Part shown: piece after piece, positions 8,201-16,192 of the stretch
How positions within the stretch are numbered: the first letter of the stretch is position 1
How the letters are laid out: every line of letters begins with the position of its first letter
Source: Myxococcota bacterium
Lineage (GTDB): Bacteria > Myxococcota_A > Bradymonadia > UBA7976 > UBA1532
Direction of reading: 5' to 3'
Assembly (NCBI GenBank): GCA_023150895.1
Contig: JAKLJY010000014.1
Location: 1 to 64,000 of the forward strand
Length of the DNA: 64,000 nucleotides
Notes under the pieces: model-generated
Database searches by the model: none
What the model was told of the DNA's origin: nothing
The model's input: only the letters and a program-made list of their open reading frames with translations
Position numbers and translations under genes: made by a program

Positions 8201-8518
8201 GTAGCAGGTCTCCACGCCCGGCGCGGCGAACGGGCGGTCGACACCGACGAGGTCGAGCAGAACCTCCGACCAGTGGGCCGCGAACTCCGGCCGCGCCATG
8301 AGTGCGTCGACGACGACGGAACGGCCGGCACTGCGCGCCAGATCGGCATAGACGTCGTGCTCGGCGCGGGTCCTCAGTCGGCGACCGAGGACCGCGGGCG
8401 TGACCTCGCGGACATAGGCCGACTCGCCGTTGTCACGGACCGGAATCTCCGGCGCGCAGGCGACGGTCGAGAACGTCGCCACGGCGGCGACGCAGAACAG
8501 AAGCGGTGTGCGGTTCAT
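5270..8518 (-). CDS. large exported lipoprotein with two c-type haem motifs
   Basis: A 1,082-residue protein with a lipoprotein signal (VAAVATFSTVAC). It has two clear CxxCH haem sites (CAGCHNSFE near residue 193 and CAGCHRTQ near residue 360) and further Cys pairs (CETCSACG, CLGCRAEAC). The layout, repeated cytochrome-like segments with long helical parts, is that of the Planctomycete/Myxococcota exported cytochrome proteins usually paired with a DUF1501 protein, and a DUF1501 gene lies just upstream, 15 nt away. I chose the ATG at 8518 over 8524 because GGAG sits 6 nt before it. Probable periplasmic redox role; substrate unknown. Confidence 0.75.
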   Translation of the reverse strand: MNRTPLLFCVAAVATFSTVACAPEIPVRDNGESAYVREVTPAVLGRRLRTRAEHDVYADLARSAGRSVVVDALMARPEFAAHWSEVLLDLVGVDRPFAAPGVETCYEAPLPDAEAAPGDLARHLQDNAGTDAPYDRPFNLANVLESAFAEDDLSVFFRAALYPLVALQPATAPSERHRNASRTFHEGFLDRSLECAGCHNSFEAVTGPGSHWTRHFPVQGRYERALWGTDKGPGPMNAATVDEIFRGRSAGGGPPPWGALTGCGAIADGTAPEDPAGNEVRFADLTGTAPTIRDVERVLHEGVRTTRASGVNRFVLEEDATRCETCSACGFRSPALAPMPNTAAARTARATFMTQLKTQCAGCHRTQAPIMPFATNTAAPTTAERDAVEASLRGHRTRSAAFPGLSLVEPGSSDRSALYRAVETGYMPRGAGLGEAQRAAFLTAATNWIALVPVQACLGCRAEACATLPQGVTASTSLAYLLAAQVVNTVYAQIFGERLTLPNHFPRNGAQRYVLQNLTEARFIAPGWSLRSLLRALVTGPLFNRQAPAEAGLASDGEHYELPRLLTPWTEADPRQPPLAYAGWSPPAAPVADPAYDPEANPHLHHNAVTDGVRRRPGRQILESTAAALCWPAPGRFLRGDGFRAPEVAEALGVRLDAARAGARDIGFQELLRWEQAVGACTNQRADGGRDYIDRLVDAVAAVSPAGPITARDVAGAILFRLTNDAAIAPEDEPALAALLGQGSLDAEVVGGPALEDGLRRLCGATLMSPQFLLRGLATRDAGPPPGLEVGCEDEPVVYADVCQNVAAELARVSFMRIDCSTRPLTARHLFGARGRIGTLCPGGGCGFLAYAGAEQTGQNDGQMLDPRAALPDVPPVCDPRCTDLQCCGLEATQYPPDEVPGAFLAALDGGTVKAAKGVTVWRARGQAFEDLTEGAVLSAGDLLRAVPGALLAVSSPHGDFVTPPEGFPQPGTPVEKVPGLPLEPPPYTPDGGPVERIPAPQVQPVSPAGDAFANEKLAAATTYDFLVVNPELGQLDVGDPVTETLTSSELDYEMRFGAGRYGHGGAPLPVRLGKPKVVKGK

Positions 8519-8533
8519 GTGCATCTCCGATGG

Positions 8534-10150
8534 TCAGACGAGCCCGAAAACGCGAGCGCGCAGGTGGGTGAGAATGGTCGACTCCGAGCTGCTGCCCCCG
8601 TGGGCCGCGACGCTCAGATCGCTGGGCAGAAACGCATCCGGCGCGAACGGACAGACACCCGCGGCGTAGGCGATGGCCGCCCGCAGATCCTGGGGTCGCA
8701 TCGCGGGGGCGGCGGCCGCGCCCGTACTGTCCATCACGGCCTGTCCGCGGTCGTCCGTGGCCCCCCAGACGCCGCCGGTCAAAGTTGGCCGGAAGGCCAC
8801 CGGCCCGCCGAGAACGAACGCGGCGTAGGCTTCGGGCCAGTGGTCGCGCGCGGTCACCGTGGTCGCGTATTCCGGGCTGCCCGCGGCGTCGACCCGCGCA
8901 CCTTGTGCGTAGGGGGTCCGCCCGAACTCCGTATTGAGCACGATCAGCGTCCGATCGAGGTCGATCGCCGGGCTCGGGCCCGCGAGCAGGGCGGCCAGCT
9001 TCGCCGCGAGGTTCGTGACGTTCGCAGCCACCAGCGCGGCGTTGTCCGTGTGTCCGTCGTAGTTGGCGACCTCGGCGGCGCGCTGGCGCACGCCGGTGTC
9101 CACCACGCACACGTACCGGGCGTCGCCGCCCGCTGGGCTCAGCAGGTGGGCGGCGAGCTCGAGGCCCCGTCCCGTGCCATCGTCTCGGGAGATGACGGTG
9201 GCGGGCATGGGCTCGACGCAAACGAGCGGACGGCCGGGCGACAGGGCCGGCGCGCCGCGCAGGGGCGCGGAGAGGCGTGCCGTGTCCTGCAATCGGGAGA
9301 CCGCCTGCTGGAATCCGGTCACGCCCGGGGCGCGCAGGCGGTCGGCCGCGGCCACCCGAGCGAAGCGCTCCGCAGAGCGGCGCAGCCAGGCTTCGCGTTC
9401 CGGGGTCGTCGCCGCGGCGCGGGCCGCGAGCTCGTCCGCCAGGGAGGCCCCCCCGGCCGTCAGCTTCAAGGGCACGGGCGCGGCGTTGCTGCCGAGGCGG
9501 CCCGTGGCGAGGGCGGCGGTGAGGTTGTCGCCGGCCCCCACCTGCGCGTCGGCCCAGACGACGTACGCGTTGGGCCAGCCGCTCCCCCCCGGCACGGCGC
9601 CGAAGCGGCGCTCCACCGCAGCCGCGGTGCCGAAACCGCGCGGGTTGCCGAAGTTGAGACCCGTGAGCACCCAGGGGATCGCCAGACCGTGCGACCGCGC
9701 GGTGTGCGCCATCACCACGACGCGCGCTCGATTGAAGTAGCCCTGCAGGGGCGCCATGACCCCGCCGAGGCTCAGCGCGCGCCCGGCCGCGTCCGTACCG
9801 AAGGGCAGGGCCACCGAGAGCGCCGGGCCGGCGAGATCGGGACAACCGGCGACGCCGACCCGCCGCAGCGCGCTCAGCGGCGCCTGGCCGCCGAACCAGC
9901 TCGCGTAGGCGCCCCCGCGGCCAGGTTGCACGATGAACTACTCCCAGGGGGAGACGCCGCCGTACATCATGATTTCGAGGACCTTGTAACCCTCGGGCCG
10001 GGCTGCAAATCGGTCGCCGGGGGCGACCTCGCCCCATGCACTGCCGCAGGCCAGCGCCGGGCGTGCGAGCCCGCCGACGGCCAGCGCCGCCGCCCCGCCG
10101 AGGGCGGTCTTCAGAAAGCCTCGACGGCTCGGATCGCGTACGTCGTCCAT
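8534..10150 (-). pseudogene. DUF1501 Tat-exported protein interrupted by in-frame amber
   Basis: One continuous frame encodes a DUF1501 protein of 537 sense codons except for a single TAG at 9938-9940 (codon 71). Before it are a Tat signal (SRRGFLKTALGGAAALAVGG) and MMYGGVSPWE; after it the frame resumes with FIVQPGRGGAYASWFGG, exactly where homologs continue after GGxSPWE. The rest (LNTEFGRTPYAQ, the DUF1501 core) looks healthy. A GTG at 9929-9931 gives an open frame of 465 residues but has no ribosome site and would lack the signal peptide. It may be a recent mutation, a sequencing error or a read-through codon. It is the partner of the haem lipoprotein downstream. Confidence 0.8.
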
Positions 10151-10289
10151 GGTTCACTCCATTCCTTCCGTGGGCCAGCTCGCGACCGGTCGCCGCGTCC
10201 GCGACGGCCGACTCCGTGCTCCACTTACGCAGGCGCCGCCGGTCCCTTTTCGGGAGGCGGCACGTTTTCACACGGGCATACTCCGGCCC

Positions 10290-11474
10290 ATGGACACGTC
10301 TCCCGCCGCCCTCACCGAGCTTTCGCTCTCCGCCGCGCCCCGCACCGCCTGGATCTTCGGGGCGGGCGCGTCGCGCTGCGCACCCTACAACGTGCCGACG
10401 CAGTTCTCGCTGATGGCGCGCTTCTCCACGCAACCCGTCGCCGGTGCGACGCCCGCGCTGCGGCAGCACTTCCGGGACGTGCGCGGGCGGCTGCCCGGGT
10501 GGATTGCACAGGTGCAGCCCGGGCGCGTGTGGACGGACTGGCAGGTCTCGCTCGAGGAGGTCTTCTCGCACTACGAGCTCGTCGCGACGCAGCCGCGCCT
10601 GCACACGCCGACGCAGGTGGCCGAAGCGCGGCAGGCCCTCGACGACCTGACCTTCGCGCTGCGGGCGGCGACGGCCGTCTTCGGGGGAAACAACGCGCTC
10701 AAGTTCCGGCCGTTCGAGCGGCCGGCGGGCACGGCGGCGCCCTACGCCGAGCTGGTCGAGCACCTGCTGACGGATGCCGGCGCGCATCCGCCCCGCAACT
10801 ACGCCGCGGGGCGACACACCTTCGTGACGATGAACTACGACATCCTGCTCGACCGCTGCCTGCTGCACCTCGACAGCCGCGGCCTGGGCGTGGGGCTCGA
10901 CTACGGCTTCCCGCTGGACAACGGGCGCGCGCGGCGCGGGGCGGACATGGCCGCCGACGGGGACGCGCACTTCACGCTGCTGCGGGTTCACGGCTCGCTG
11001 AACTGGGCCCGGTGTCTGAACTGCGGCGCGGTGTTCTCCACCTGGGCGAAACACGCGCAGACGGGCCCGGGCGAGGTGTGCGCCGTCTGCGAGGCCGAGT
11101 CGCTCGCGTCCATCATGGTGCACCCCTCGTACACCCGCGTGTACGACGACCCGGTGATCGCGCGGGTGTGGGCGGGCACGCGGCGAGCGCTGGCGGGCGC
11201 AGATCGCTGGGTGATCATCGGTTACAGCCTGCCCGCCGCCGACGTCCACTTCCGCGCGCTCTTGCGGGAGGCCCGCGCGCGCCGCCGGGCGCAGGGGCTC
11301 GCGACCGAGGTCGTGCTGGTGGGTCGCCGACCGGCGCCGGAGGAGAATCAGGCCGCGCCGGACGAGTTCGAGCGCGCGGTGTCCGAGTACCGCGCCCTCT
11401 TCGCCGACGATCTGCGCGTCTGGGACGCGACGCCCCGCGGCTTCGGCGACTTCGTACGGGCGCTGCGGCCGTGA
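10290..11474 (+). CDS. SIR2-like domain protein with zinc ribbon
   Basis: A 394-residue protein with the SIR2 (NAD-binding) signature GAGAS at residues 24-28 (WIFGAGASRCAPYNVPT), then NYDILLDR, HGSLNW, a four-Cys zinc ribbon (CLNCG...CAVC) and the closing VIIGYSLPAADVHFRALL. This belongs to the SIR2-like group often seen as NAD-depleting effectors or phage-defence parts rather than classical deacetylases, but a defence role here is inference. I start at the ATG 10290 (MDTSPAALTE) since the longer reading to 10149 runs over the divergent promoter of the DUF1501 gene. It overlaps the next gene by GTGA. Confidence 0.8.
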   Translation: MDTSPAALTELSLSAAPRTAWIFGAGASRCAPYNVPTQFSLMARFSTQPVAGATPALRQHFRDVRGRLPGWIAQVQPGRVWTDWQVSLEEVFSHYELVATQPRLHTPTQVAEARQALDDLTFALRAATAVFGGNNALKFRPFERPAGTAAPYAELVEHLLTDAGAHPPRNYAAGRHTFVTMNYDILLDRCLLHLDSRGLGVGLDYGFPLDNGRARRGADMAADGDAHFTLLRVHGSLNWARCLNCGAVFSTWAKHAQTGPGEVCAVCEAESLASIMVHPSYTRVYDDPVIARVWAGTRRALAGADRWVIIGYSLPAADVHFRALLREARARRRAQGLATEVVLVGRRPAPEENQAAPDEFERAVSEYRALFADDLRVWDATPRGFGDFVRALRP

Positions 11475-12703
11475 ACCGCACGCTGCCGGCCCCTGGGCGC
11501 CCCGTCTCGGGTCTCGAGCGGGTCTGGCTCGCCGCGGAGGCCATCGCGCCGCCGTTCGTGAATCAGTGCGTCCTGACGCTGCCGGCGCCGCTGACCGTCA
11601 CCGAGGCCGCACTGCGCGCCGCCGTCGCCCGTACCGCCGAGGTCCACCCGGGCGTCTGCGTGCGGCCGGCCGGGCGCCTGCGCGGGCAACGCTGGTCAAT
11701 CGACGGCCCGCCGCCGCGCGTCGTGCGGGTCGAGGCGCCCCCCTGGGACGCGCGCAGCGAGCGCGACGCGCCGTTCTTGCAGACGCCGCTGACGCCCGGG
11801 CGAGGGCCGGTCTGTGAGGTCGTGCTCGTGCAGGGTGGCGGCGGCGGCGCGCACACGCAATACATCGTCATCCGCAGTCACCATGCGGCTCTGGATGGCA
11901 TGGGCACCCGTCTGTTCATCGAGGATGTGTTGCGCGGTCTCGGCGGCGAGCCCCCCCTGGGGGCCGAGGCCGGGCCGACGTTCGACCTCGATCTGGCGCG
12001 GGGCCGCGCGCCCGGGCCGCGACGCGAGCCGCCCACCGACGCCGTCGCGCCGACGGGCCCGGCGACCCGGGGTCTTTCCGGTGGCACCTGGCGCCGCCTG
12101 ACATTGCCTGCGCTGCCGAGCCCGGTGCTGCCCCGCGTGCTGCGGGCGCTCGAGGCCGTGAGCACACCGGGGCCCCTGCGCGTCGGCCTGCCGGTGGATC
12201 TCCGCCGGTACGCGCCGGATCTGCGATCGAGCGCGAACCTGACGGGCATCGCACACTTCGAGCTGCCGCGCCCCGCCCCGACGCTCGACGCGCTGGCGAC
12301 GCAGATCACGGGGCTGGCCGCGGGGCCGGAAGCAGCGGGACACATCCTGGCCGCCGATGCGCTGCGGCGCACCCCGCTGTGGCTCATGCGATTCGCCGGG
12401 CGCCTCGCCGGGGATGCCTTGCAACGTCGGGGGCGCTACCCCGTGTCGATGAGTGTCAGCAACCTGGGGCGCATGGCGCTGCGACTCGGTGGCGTACCGC
12501 TCCCCGTGTTCTGGATCCCGCCGGTTTCGCCGGGTCTGCCCCTGTTCGTGAGTCTGACCGGGCACGCCGGGGGGCTCGAGATCGCCGTCGGGGCGCCCGC
12601 CGCGCTCGCGGACGCGGGCCGACTCGACCGGCTGTGCGCGGACCTGGCGGCGCGTCTCGCCGACGCCGGGGCCGGCGCCGGCCCGGAAATCAGCGTTTCG
12701 TAG
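11471..12703 (+). CDS. condensation / wax-ester-synthase-like acyltransferase
   Basis: A 410-residue protein of the CoA-dependent acyltransferase fold. The catalytic HHxxxDG motif is intact (HHAALDG, His137-His138-Asp142). A second-half motif reads VSMSVSNLGRM, resembling the structural NLGR-type segment of condensation domains. Overall it resembles WS/DGAT or stand-alone condensation proteins, which acylate alcohols or amines from acyl-CoA or carrier proteins; the substrate cannot be told. Its GTG start overlaps the SIR2 gene stop, so the two are translationally coupled. It converges with and overlaps the transpeptidase gene by 14 nt. Confidence 0.65.
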   Translation: MNRTLPAPGRPVSGLERVWLAAEAIAPPFVNQCVLTLPAPLTVTEAALRAAVARTAEVHPGVCVRPAGRLRGQRWSIDGPPPRVVRVEAPPWDARSERDAPFLQTPLTPGRGPVCEVVLVQGGGGGAHTQYIVIRSHHAALDGMGTRLFIEDVLRGLGGEPPLGAEAGPTFDLDLARGRAPGPRREPPTDAVAPTGPATRGLSGGTWRRLTLPALPSPVLPRVLRALEAVSTPGPLRVGLPVDLRRYAPDLRSSANLTGIAHFELPRPAPTLDALATQITGLAAGPEAAGHILAADALRRTPLWLMRFAGRLAGDALQRRGRYPVSMSVSNLGRMALRLGGVPLPVFWIPPVSPGLPLFVSLTGHAGGLEIAVGAPAALADAGRLDRLCADLAARLADAGAGAGPEISVS

Positions 12704-15227
12704 CCGCGTCGAGCTTCGCGCAGGTGGCCTTGGCCTGCGTCGCCATGTCGCGCAGGCCGCGGAGCATGCGCTGCACGGAGACGGCGCGCTCCTGCAACGC
12801 CGGGCGCCACTGACCGCCGCGCGCCGCGAGCCCCTCGACGACCTCGGCCTGTGCGGCGCGCACCTGATCGGCGTAGGCGCGGTGTTGCACCGTGAAGCTG
12901 GCGAGCGCCTCGGCGGCGGCCGTCAGCTTGCCCGGTGCCGGGGGGCTGAGGCTCGCGAGGGCGGCGCGGGTCTCGGGCAGGCGCGCAAGGCAGGCGGAGA
13001 GGCCCTGCGCCTCGGCCTCGATGCGGTCGACGGCGGCGGGCACCGCGTCGAGCCCGTGCCGCGCCGCGCGTGTCTCGGGTACGCAGCGTTTCGGCGGCGA
13101 CGGGCGCAGTGTCTGCGCGTCGAAGCCATAGATGTCGGCCAGGAAGTGTACGCGGTCCGACTCGTCGACCCGTGCGGTGTAATACTCGACATGCACGGGG
13201 ATGGGCGTGCGGAGGTCCAGCGTCGTCTGAAGCTCGGCCGCCTTCTCGATGGCGCGCTCGTAGTTGTCCGGGTCGTAGGGCTTCAGCAGGGACGCCATCG
13301 AGCGCCAGTCGTCGTACAGGGCGTTGAAGCGGCCCTCGTTCCACTGACCGGTGTGGCTCAGCACCGTGCGCGCGAAGTCCCGCGCCTCGTGAACGCGCAT
13401 GCACCCGTGCGAGAACGCCCGAACGGGGCGGCTGAACAGCGGCTGTGTCGGTGTGTCGTGAATGTAGGTGTCATGCGGGTTGGGAAACAGAAACTTCACG
13501 AACCCGAGCGAGTTGCCCGGCCGCGGCAGCTCCCGCACCCACTCGCGGGGCTCACCGGCACGCATCACCTCGTAGCCGTTCGTCTGGTAGTACAGCGGGT
13601 TGGCGGCCTGCTGCGGGTCGAGTTCCTGCTCTTTGATCGTCCGTGTGACGTTCCAGTAGGGCGCCACGACCACTCGTTTGATCTCGGCCGACTGCACGGG
13701 CGTGGCGTACGCATGGGTCATCGTCGCCGTCTTTTCGTCGCACTTGGTGCCGCGGGGCTTGCCCACGATGACCCGGTGGCGCGCGGCGCGCTTGCCCGCC
13801 TGCCAGAATTCGAGGTGGAAGTCCGGAATCAGCACCTGCACGAAAGTGTCGTCGAGGTCCACGCGGCTGCGCCGCACGCGGCCGAGGGCGATCGTCAGCG
13901 ACTGCAGGCGGGTCGCGACCAGCACGTCGATCGCCTTCCAGAAGGCGGCGTCGGGCTCGCCCGTCACGACGAGCTGCCGCGCGGCCTGGAAGTGTTCGAT
14001 GGCCGTCCGGGTGGCCGCGTCGTAGGTGCCCGTCGGTTCACCCGTGACGAAGCCTTCCTGCACCAACCGCGCCTGGAGCGCGCGCACGGCGTCGTTCGTG
14101 GCGCCGGGTTTGATCGTCCCGCGGTTGGGCACGGCCGAGAACCCGCCCGCCCGCTCGATCGACCGGTAGCGGGCGAGGGCTGCGCGCAGCGGCTTGAACT
14201 GCGGGTGCGGGGGCACGGCACCACCGAGCAGCGTGTCCATGCCCTCGGCGTCCCGCACGGCACGCAGGGCCTCGACGATCTGTTGCGAGACATACCCCGC
14301 GCGGTCGCGCAGCACGGGGGGCAGTGGCACGCCCGCCGGCACGGTGAACGGCGGCAGCGTGGCCTCGCCCGGCCGCTCGCTCGCGCCGCCGCCATGCTCC
14401 GCGACGGCGCCCTCGGCCTCCTCGGCGGGCTCCGACTCGGTGAGCGCCCGGATGGCCAGGCGCTCCGCCGTGGCGGGGTTGCCCAGGCGGCCGTCGCGCA
14501 GGTAGGTGACGAGCCCGTCGAAGAGTGCGAGCTCCCAACAGGCGCGGGCCCGCGCGAGGGCGGCCCGCTCGGGGACGTCGAACGACCGGGCGAAGCGGGG
14601 CACCGGGCCGTCGGCCGAGAACAGACGGCGCATCAGCGCGGCTTCGTCGGCGGCACCGCCGGGGCGCTCCGTCTCGGCGCGAATCGCGCGGCGCTCGTCC
14701 TCGGTCGGCGGGGCGGTGGGGGGCAGCGCCTGCACGGCCGCCCGGGCCGCGTCATAGGCCGCGATGAGGGGCGGGAAACGCTCCGGGCCGTAGCGGGCCG
14801 GGTCGAGCCCCTCGGTGGCCGCATCCGCCAACACATCCGCGACGTGTTGGCCGGCGGGGGTCAGCCCCGCGTCCCCGACGAGCCGCGGCAGGCCGTGCCC
14901 TTCGGCAAAGACACGCTCGAGCAGCGCGCGTTCGCGCAATGTGACGCACTCGGCGGACGCCGCGACCTCGAACGGACGCTCACCGGGCGCGGGTGCGAGA
15001 CGGGCCTGCGTCAGGCGTTCGGGCAGCGCGGCGAGCAAAGGCTCGACCCACGCGGGGCCGGCCACCGCAGACGGGACGGGCGCGGGGTCGGGTGCCGGTC
15101 CGTGGGCGACCTCGGCCGGGCCGCAAGCGGCGACGGCGAGCACGGCAGTCAGGGAAACGAGCGCGACGGTCGTGATCGCCGAAGGCGCCGCGCGACGGGC
15201 TTTCGAAGGGGGGTATGGGCGAAACAC
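12690..15227 (-). CDS. L,D-transpeptidase lipoprotein (YkuD)
   Basis: About 845 residues. The lipoprotein signal is LVSLTAVLAVAAC. A peptidoglycan-binding domain (DAVRALQARLVQEGFVTGEP, AIEHFQAARQL) comes before a YkuD catalytic domain with SFSHGCMRVHE-type motif (FSHGCMRVHEA), where the Cys is the nucleophile. The pattern matches the large YcbB/LdtD-like class that makes 3-3 cross-links or attaches proteins to peptidoglycan. A C-terminal helical tail of about 150 residues is extra. The start is uncertain: GTG codons at 15227 and 15263 both suit the signal peptide, while an ATG at 15368 would run into the neighbouring gene. Periplasmic, membrane-anchored. Confidence 0.85.
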   Translation of the reverse strand: MFRPYPPSKARRAAPSAITTVALVSLTAVLAVAACGPAEVAHGPAPDPAPVPSAVAGPAWVEPLLAALPERLTQARLAPAPGERPFEVAASAECVTLRERALLERVFAEGHGLPRLVGDAGLTPAGQHVADVLADAATEGLDPARYGPERFPPLIAAYDAARAAVQALPPTAPPTEDERRAIRAETERPGGAADEAALMRRLFSADGPVPRFARSFDVPERAALARARACWELALFDGLVTYLRDGRLGNPATAERLAIRALTESEPAEEAEGAVAEHGGGASERPGEATLPPFTVPAGVPLPPVLRDRAGYVSQQIVEALRAVRDAEGMDTLLGGAVPPHPQFKPLRAALARYRSIERAGGFSAVPNRGTIKPGATNDAVRALQARLVQEGFVTGEPTGTYDAATRTAIEHFQAARQLVVTGEPDAAFWKAIDVLVATRLQSLTIALGRVRRSRVDLDDTFVQVLIPDFHLEFWQAGKRAARHRVIVGKPRGTKCDEKTATMTHAYATPVQSAEIKRVVVAPYWNVTRTIKEQELDPQQAANPLYYQTNGYEVMRAGEPREWVRELPRPGNSLGFVKFLFPNPHDTYIHDTPTQPLFSRPVRAFSHGCMRVHEARDFARTVLSHTGQWNEGRFNALYDDWRSMASLLKPYDPDNYERAIEKAAELQTTLDLRTPIPVHVEYYTARVDESDRVHFLADIYGFDAQTLRPSPPKRCVPETRAARHGLDAVPAAVDRIEAEAQGLSACLARLPETRAALASLSPPAPGKLTAAAEALASFTVQHRAYADQVRAAQAEVVEGLAARGGQWRPALQERAVSVQRMLRGLRDMATQAKATCAKLDAATKR

Positions 15228-15280
15228 GGCGCTCTTTGTACGCGATTCCGCGGCCGCATGCACAGGGGTCGGGGTCGATA

Positions 15281-16192
15281 CTACGCTTCGTCGTTTAGCA
15301 CTCGAAAACCGTCGTTGGCTCGCTCCCAAGCCCTGAGCTTCTGCCACATGTCGGTTTGCGAGATCCACGCACGTTCAACAGCATTCGAAAGGCGTCGGTT
15401 CAGTTCTTCGGGATCACTGGCTGACCGGTTCCCATCCGCAAGGTACACGCCAAGGAGTCCGAGGAGATCGTGTCCGTTGCAGATCTGTTTGTCGTTGGCG
15501 GTGGGCAACTCGTTCAGTTCACCCTCGAGGTCGCGCGTAGATGCCAACCGCTGCGCCTGGCTGTAATTGACGACCGCACGAATCACGCGCGGTACGGAAG
15601 GCGACCAATCGGGATCGACACACTCTCGATAGTCGGCGAACCGTTCCACACTTCCCTTCCCTGAACCCCGACCTGCCTTGTTGAAGACCAGTTCCTCAAT
15701 CCGCTCGCGCACTTTCAGCCAACGCAAGCGACCCAATCCCAACCCGTGACGGAAGAGTCTCGAACGTGTCGACTCGTTCCATCGCAACTCGTCGGCCTCG
15801 TTCGTCTCGCCCTTGGAGTACCGAACGATCTTCTCGAGCGCCGGCGTTCCAAGCAAAGTCGTCTCGAGATCGTGCCCGTCCGTCAGGACGAGGTCGTCCG
15901 CGTCTTCAATCCCCTTCGACCCGGGCAAGCGATCGAAGTCGGCATCGACGACCGCAATGAACCGAGCGTCTGCTTGCGAGCGCGCTTCGACGAGCTTCCT
16001 GATGACAGCAGCCCGACCGCCCTGACCATGTTCCCGGACCTTGCAGTCGTTGTGCCGATAGATTTCCCAGAATGCGCGATCGGGCCCCGCCTCAACCAGG
16101 AGGGTGACCGTTTTCCTGGCAGCGTTGAAGATCTTCGATTCGACGAGCGGCCCGACCGGCCGGACGCCGAAGTGCCGCTCCACGTTGGTCAC
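15281..16192 (-). CDS. AriB-like DUF4435/TOPRIM effector of PARIS-type system
   Basis: A 303-residue protein with a TOPRIM-like nuclease layout: the first acidic residue in LLVEAGPDR (Glu34) and a DxD pair in FIAVVDADFD (Asp83, Asp85), followed by the DHLE-like GHDLETTLL segment typical of DUF4435. Its GTG overlaps the ATPase gene stop (GTGA at 16189-16192), so the pair is coupled. In PARIS, AriB is held by the AriA ATPase and released by phage anti-restriction proteins, after which it cuts host tRNA. Function here is inferred from domain pairing; other DUF4435 plus ATPase systems exist. Confidence 0.7.
   Translation of the reverse strand: MTNVERHFGVRPVGPLVESKIFNAARKTVTLLVEAGPDRAFWEIYRHNDCKVREHGQGGRAAVIRKLVEARSQADARFIAVVDADFDRLPGSKGIEDADDLVLTDGHDLETTLLGTPALEKIVRYSKGETNEADELRWNESTRSRLFRHGLGLGRLRWLKVRERIEELVFNKAGRGSGKGSVERFADYRECVDPDWSPSVPRVIRAVVNYSQAQRLASTRDLEGELNELPTANDKQICNGHDLLGLLGVYLADGNRSASDPEELNRRLSNAVERAWISQTDMWQKLRAWERANDGFRVLNDEA

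Noticed and set aside
9938-9940. TAG as pyrrolysine or another recoded amino acid
   Set aside because: No PylT/PylS or other recoding signal is visible, no methylamine genes nearby; a mutation or error is simpler.
8433-11249. Long minus-strand frame over the SIR2 gene
   Set aside because: Shadow of the plus-strand gene in this GC-rich DNA; no recognisable domain and no start signal.
6701-11470. Very long plus-strand reading frame antisense to the haem lipoprotein and DUF1501 genes
   Set aside because: Typical GC-rich shadow frame; residue composition is Arg/Gly/Ala-heavy with no domains. Only its last part (11471-12703) is a real gene.
12882-15566. Plus-strand frame antisense to the L,D-transpeptidase
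   Set aside because: Low-complexity Arg/Gly composition; the minus-strand frame holds the YkuD motif.
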